Below are positions 6,514-7,083 of a stretch of DNA of 7,083 nt, in pieces. The notes under the pieces were generated by a model, which ran no database searches, had not been told where the DNA came from, and worked only from the letters and a program-made list of their open reading frames with translations. Numbering within the stretch: position 1 is the stretch's first letter; each line of letters opens with the position of its first letter. The translations under genes and the position numbers were made by a program. The stretch comes from Spirochaetales bacterium (GTDB taxonomy: Bacteria; Spirochaetota; Spirochaetia; Sphaerochaetales; Sphaerochaetaceae): assembly GCA_012519125.1 (NCBI GenBank), contig JAAYQY010000430.1, positions 1-7,083 of the forward strand, written 5' to 3'.

Positions 6514-7083
6514 TTATTTCACATAGGGAATTGCATACGGTCCATCACTGAGCCAGACAATCTTGAGGTTTTTTTTGCCCTCAAGGGTTCTGATGTGCTC
6601 GATGGTAGCAAGCACGACCTTGCTGAAATCCTCTTCCTCACAGAAAGCTTGTGCATTTACCCCAGGAAGACCGTTGGTCTGCATGCCCTTCAGCTGCGGT
6701 GCATAGTAGAAGTAGTGGTTGAGCGGAATCTTGTCAAAAAGCGATGCCCACTTCTGTACCTGCCACTGGTCGGGGATGAACGGCCAATCTTTGCTGTGCA
6801 GTACACGAACCAACTCTTCACTGCTGGTAAGCGCCAGGAGTGCGAGGACCGTCTTGTACATGACCGAGCCCACGATATCCTTCTTGTCGGTGAAGTTTGC
6901 GATGCTGATCAGATAGCCATCCTTTTTCAGTGCTCCTATGGCTGCAAAGCCAGCCTTTGCCGTCTGGTAGTGGTTGATACCGACAAAGCCGCCGTGGGTG
7001 ATGACGATATCAGCCTCCTCGGCCACCGGTATCTTTGCATAGCCCTTGACCATCTCGAAGGCTGCAAGGTGTGCTGCTTCCAG
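6514..7083 (-). CDS. LarA-like nickel-dependent hydroxyacid racemase/epimerase (C-terminal part)
   Basis: The last 189 residues are present, and the frame is open through the right edge, so the N-terminal catalytic half is missing from view. LarA-family enzymes interconvert 2-hydroxyacid epimers by hydride transfer on a nickel-pincer nucleotide. Visible residues 24-45 read ADIVITHGGFVGI then NHYQTAKAG. The Gln and Lys (40 and 43) fall where LarA has Q295 and K298, which contact the substrate (from memory). DQWQVQKWASL at 105-115 is another block typical of this family's C-terminal domain, and the protein ends LKIVWLSDGPYAIPYVK. An apparent Met start at 7053 is internal: ten in-frame codons lie upstream before the window ends. 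The family includes racemases of lactate, malate and phenyllactate and a gluconate 2-epimerase, so the substrate is open. The convergent kinase/PdxA2 operon suggests a sugar acid. Activity would require LarB, LarC and LarE-type cofactor genes elsewhere. Confidence 0.75.
   Translation of the reverse strand: MEAAHLAAFEMVKGYAKIPVAEEADIVITHGGFVGINHYQTAKAGFAAIGALKKDGYLISIANFTDKKDIVGSVMYKTVLALLALTSSEELVRVLHSKDWPFIPDQWQVQKWASLFDKIPLNHYFYYAPQLKGMQTNGLPGVNAQAFCEEEDFSKVVLATIEHIRTLEGKKNLKIVWLSDGPYAIPYVK

Noticed and set aside
1..7083. tRNA, rRNA, CRISPR, insertion sequence or attachment-site signatures
   Set aside because: No cloverleaf-like stretch, regularly spaced repeats, transposase fragments or long flanking repeats were seen by eye, and nearly all of the window is accounted for by coding sequence.

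Overview
The window looks like a piece of chromosome from an anaerobic diderm bacterium, most plausibly a spirochaete of the Sphaerochaeta type. That assignment is an inference from gene content: an outer-membrane beta-barrel candidate next to an exported FecR-domain protein, a short TtcA-type enzyme, and a tetronate-catabolism gene pair. No marker gene fixes the taxon. The DNA is densely coding, with no gene-free stretch over 100 bases and no sign of a mobile element, CRISPR array or RNA gene.

Left half (1-4175), all on the minus strand, read from right to left. A SAMHD1/EF1143-like HD-domain nucleotide phosphohydrolase (2928-4175) is followed 4 bases later by a TtcA-family tRNA thiolation enzyme (2174-2923). 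After a 72-base gap comes a signal-peptide-bearing probable outer-membrane barrel protein (704-2101). After 20 bases more comes an exported FecR-domain protein (start at 683) that runs off the left edge. The first pair looks like an intracellular nucleotide/tRNA unit, and the second pair like a cell-envelope unit that may have its own promoter.

Right half (4265-7083). Divergently from the HD gene, a DUF1537 four-carbon acid-sugar kinase (4265-5482) and a PdxA2-type dehydrogenase (5497-6462) form a two-gene operon. By family precedent they phosphorylate a tetronate such as D-threonate and oxidatively decarboxylate the phosphate to DHAP plus CO2. Converging on them is the C-terminal part of a LarA-like nickel-dependent hydroxyacid racemase/epimerase (6514-7083, running off the right edge). 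A perfect 11-bp hairpin at 6467-6492 separates the two and probably serves as a shared terminator.

The most interesting ideas are these. First, the LarA-like enzyme may epimerise C2 of a tetronate, for example D-erythronate to D-threonate, to feed the kinase/PdxA2 route. Second, the HD gene has no Shine-Dalgarno but a good promoter whose -10 box ends 6 bases before its ATG, which predicts a leaderless transcript. Third, the divergent promoter region contains an 18-bp imperfect palindrome that could be the tetronate operator. Three gene starts are corrected here relative to the longest open frames: TtcA to 2923, the kinase to 4265 and PdxA2 to 5497.
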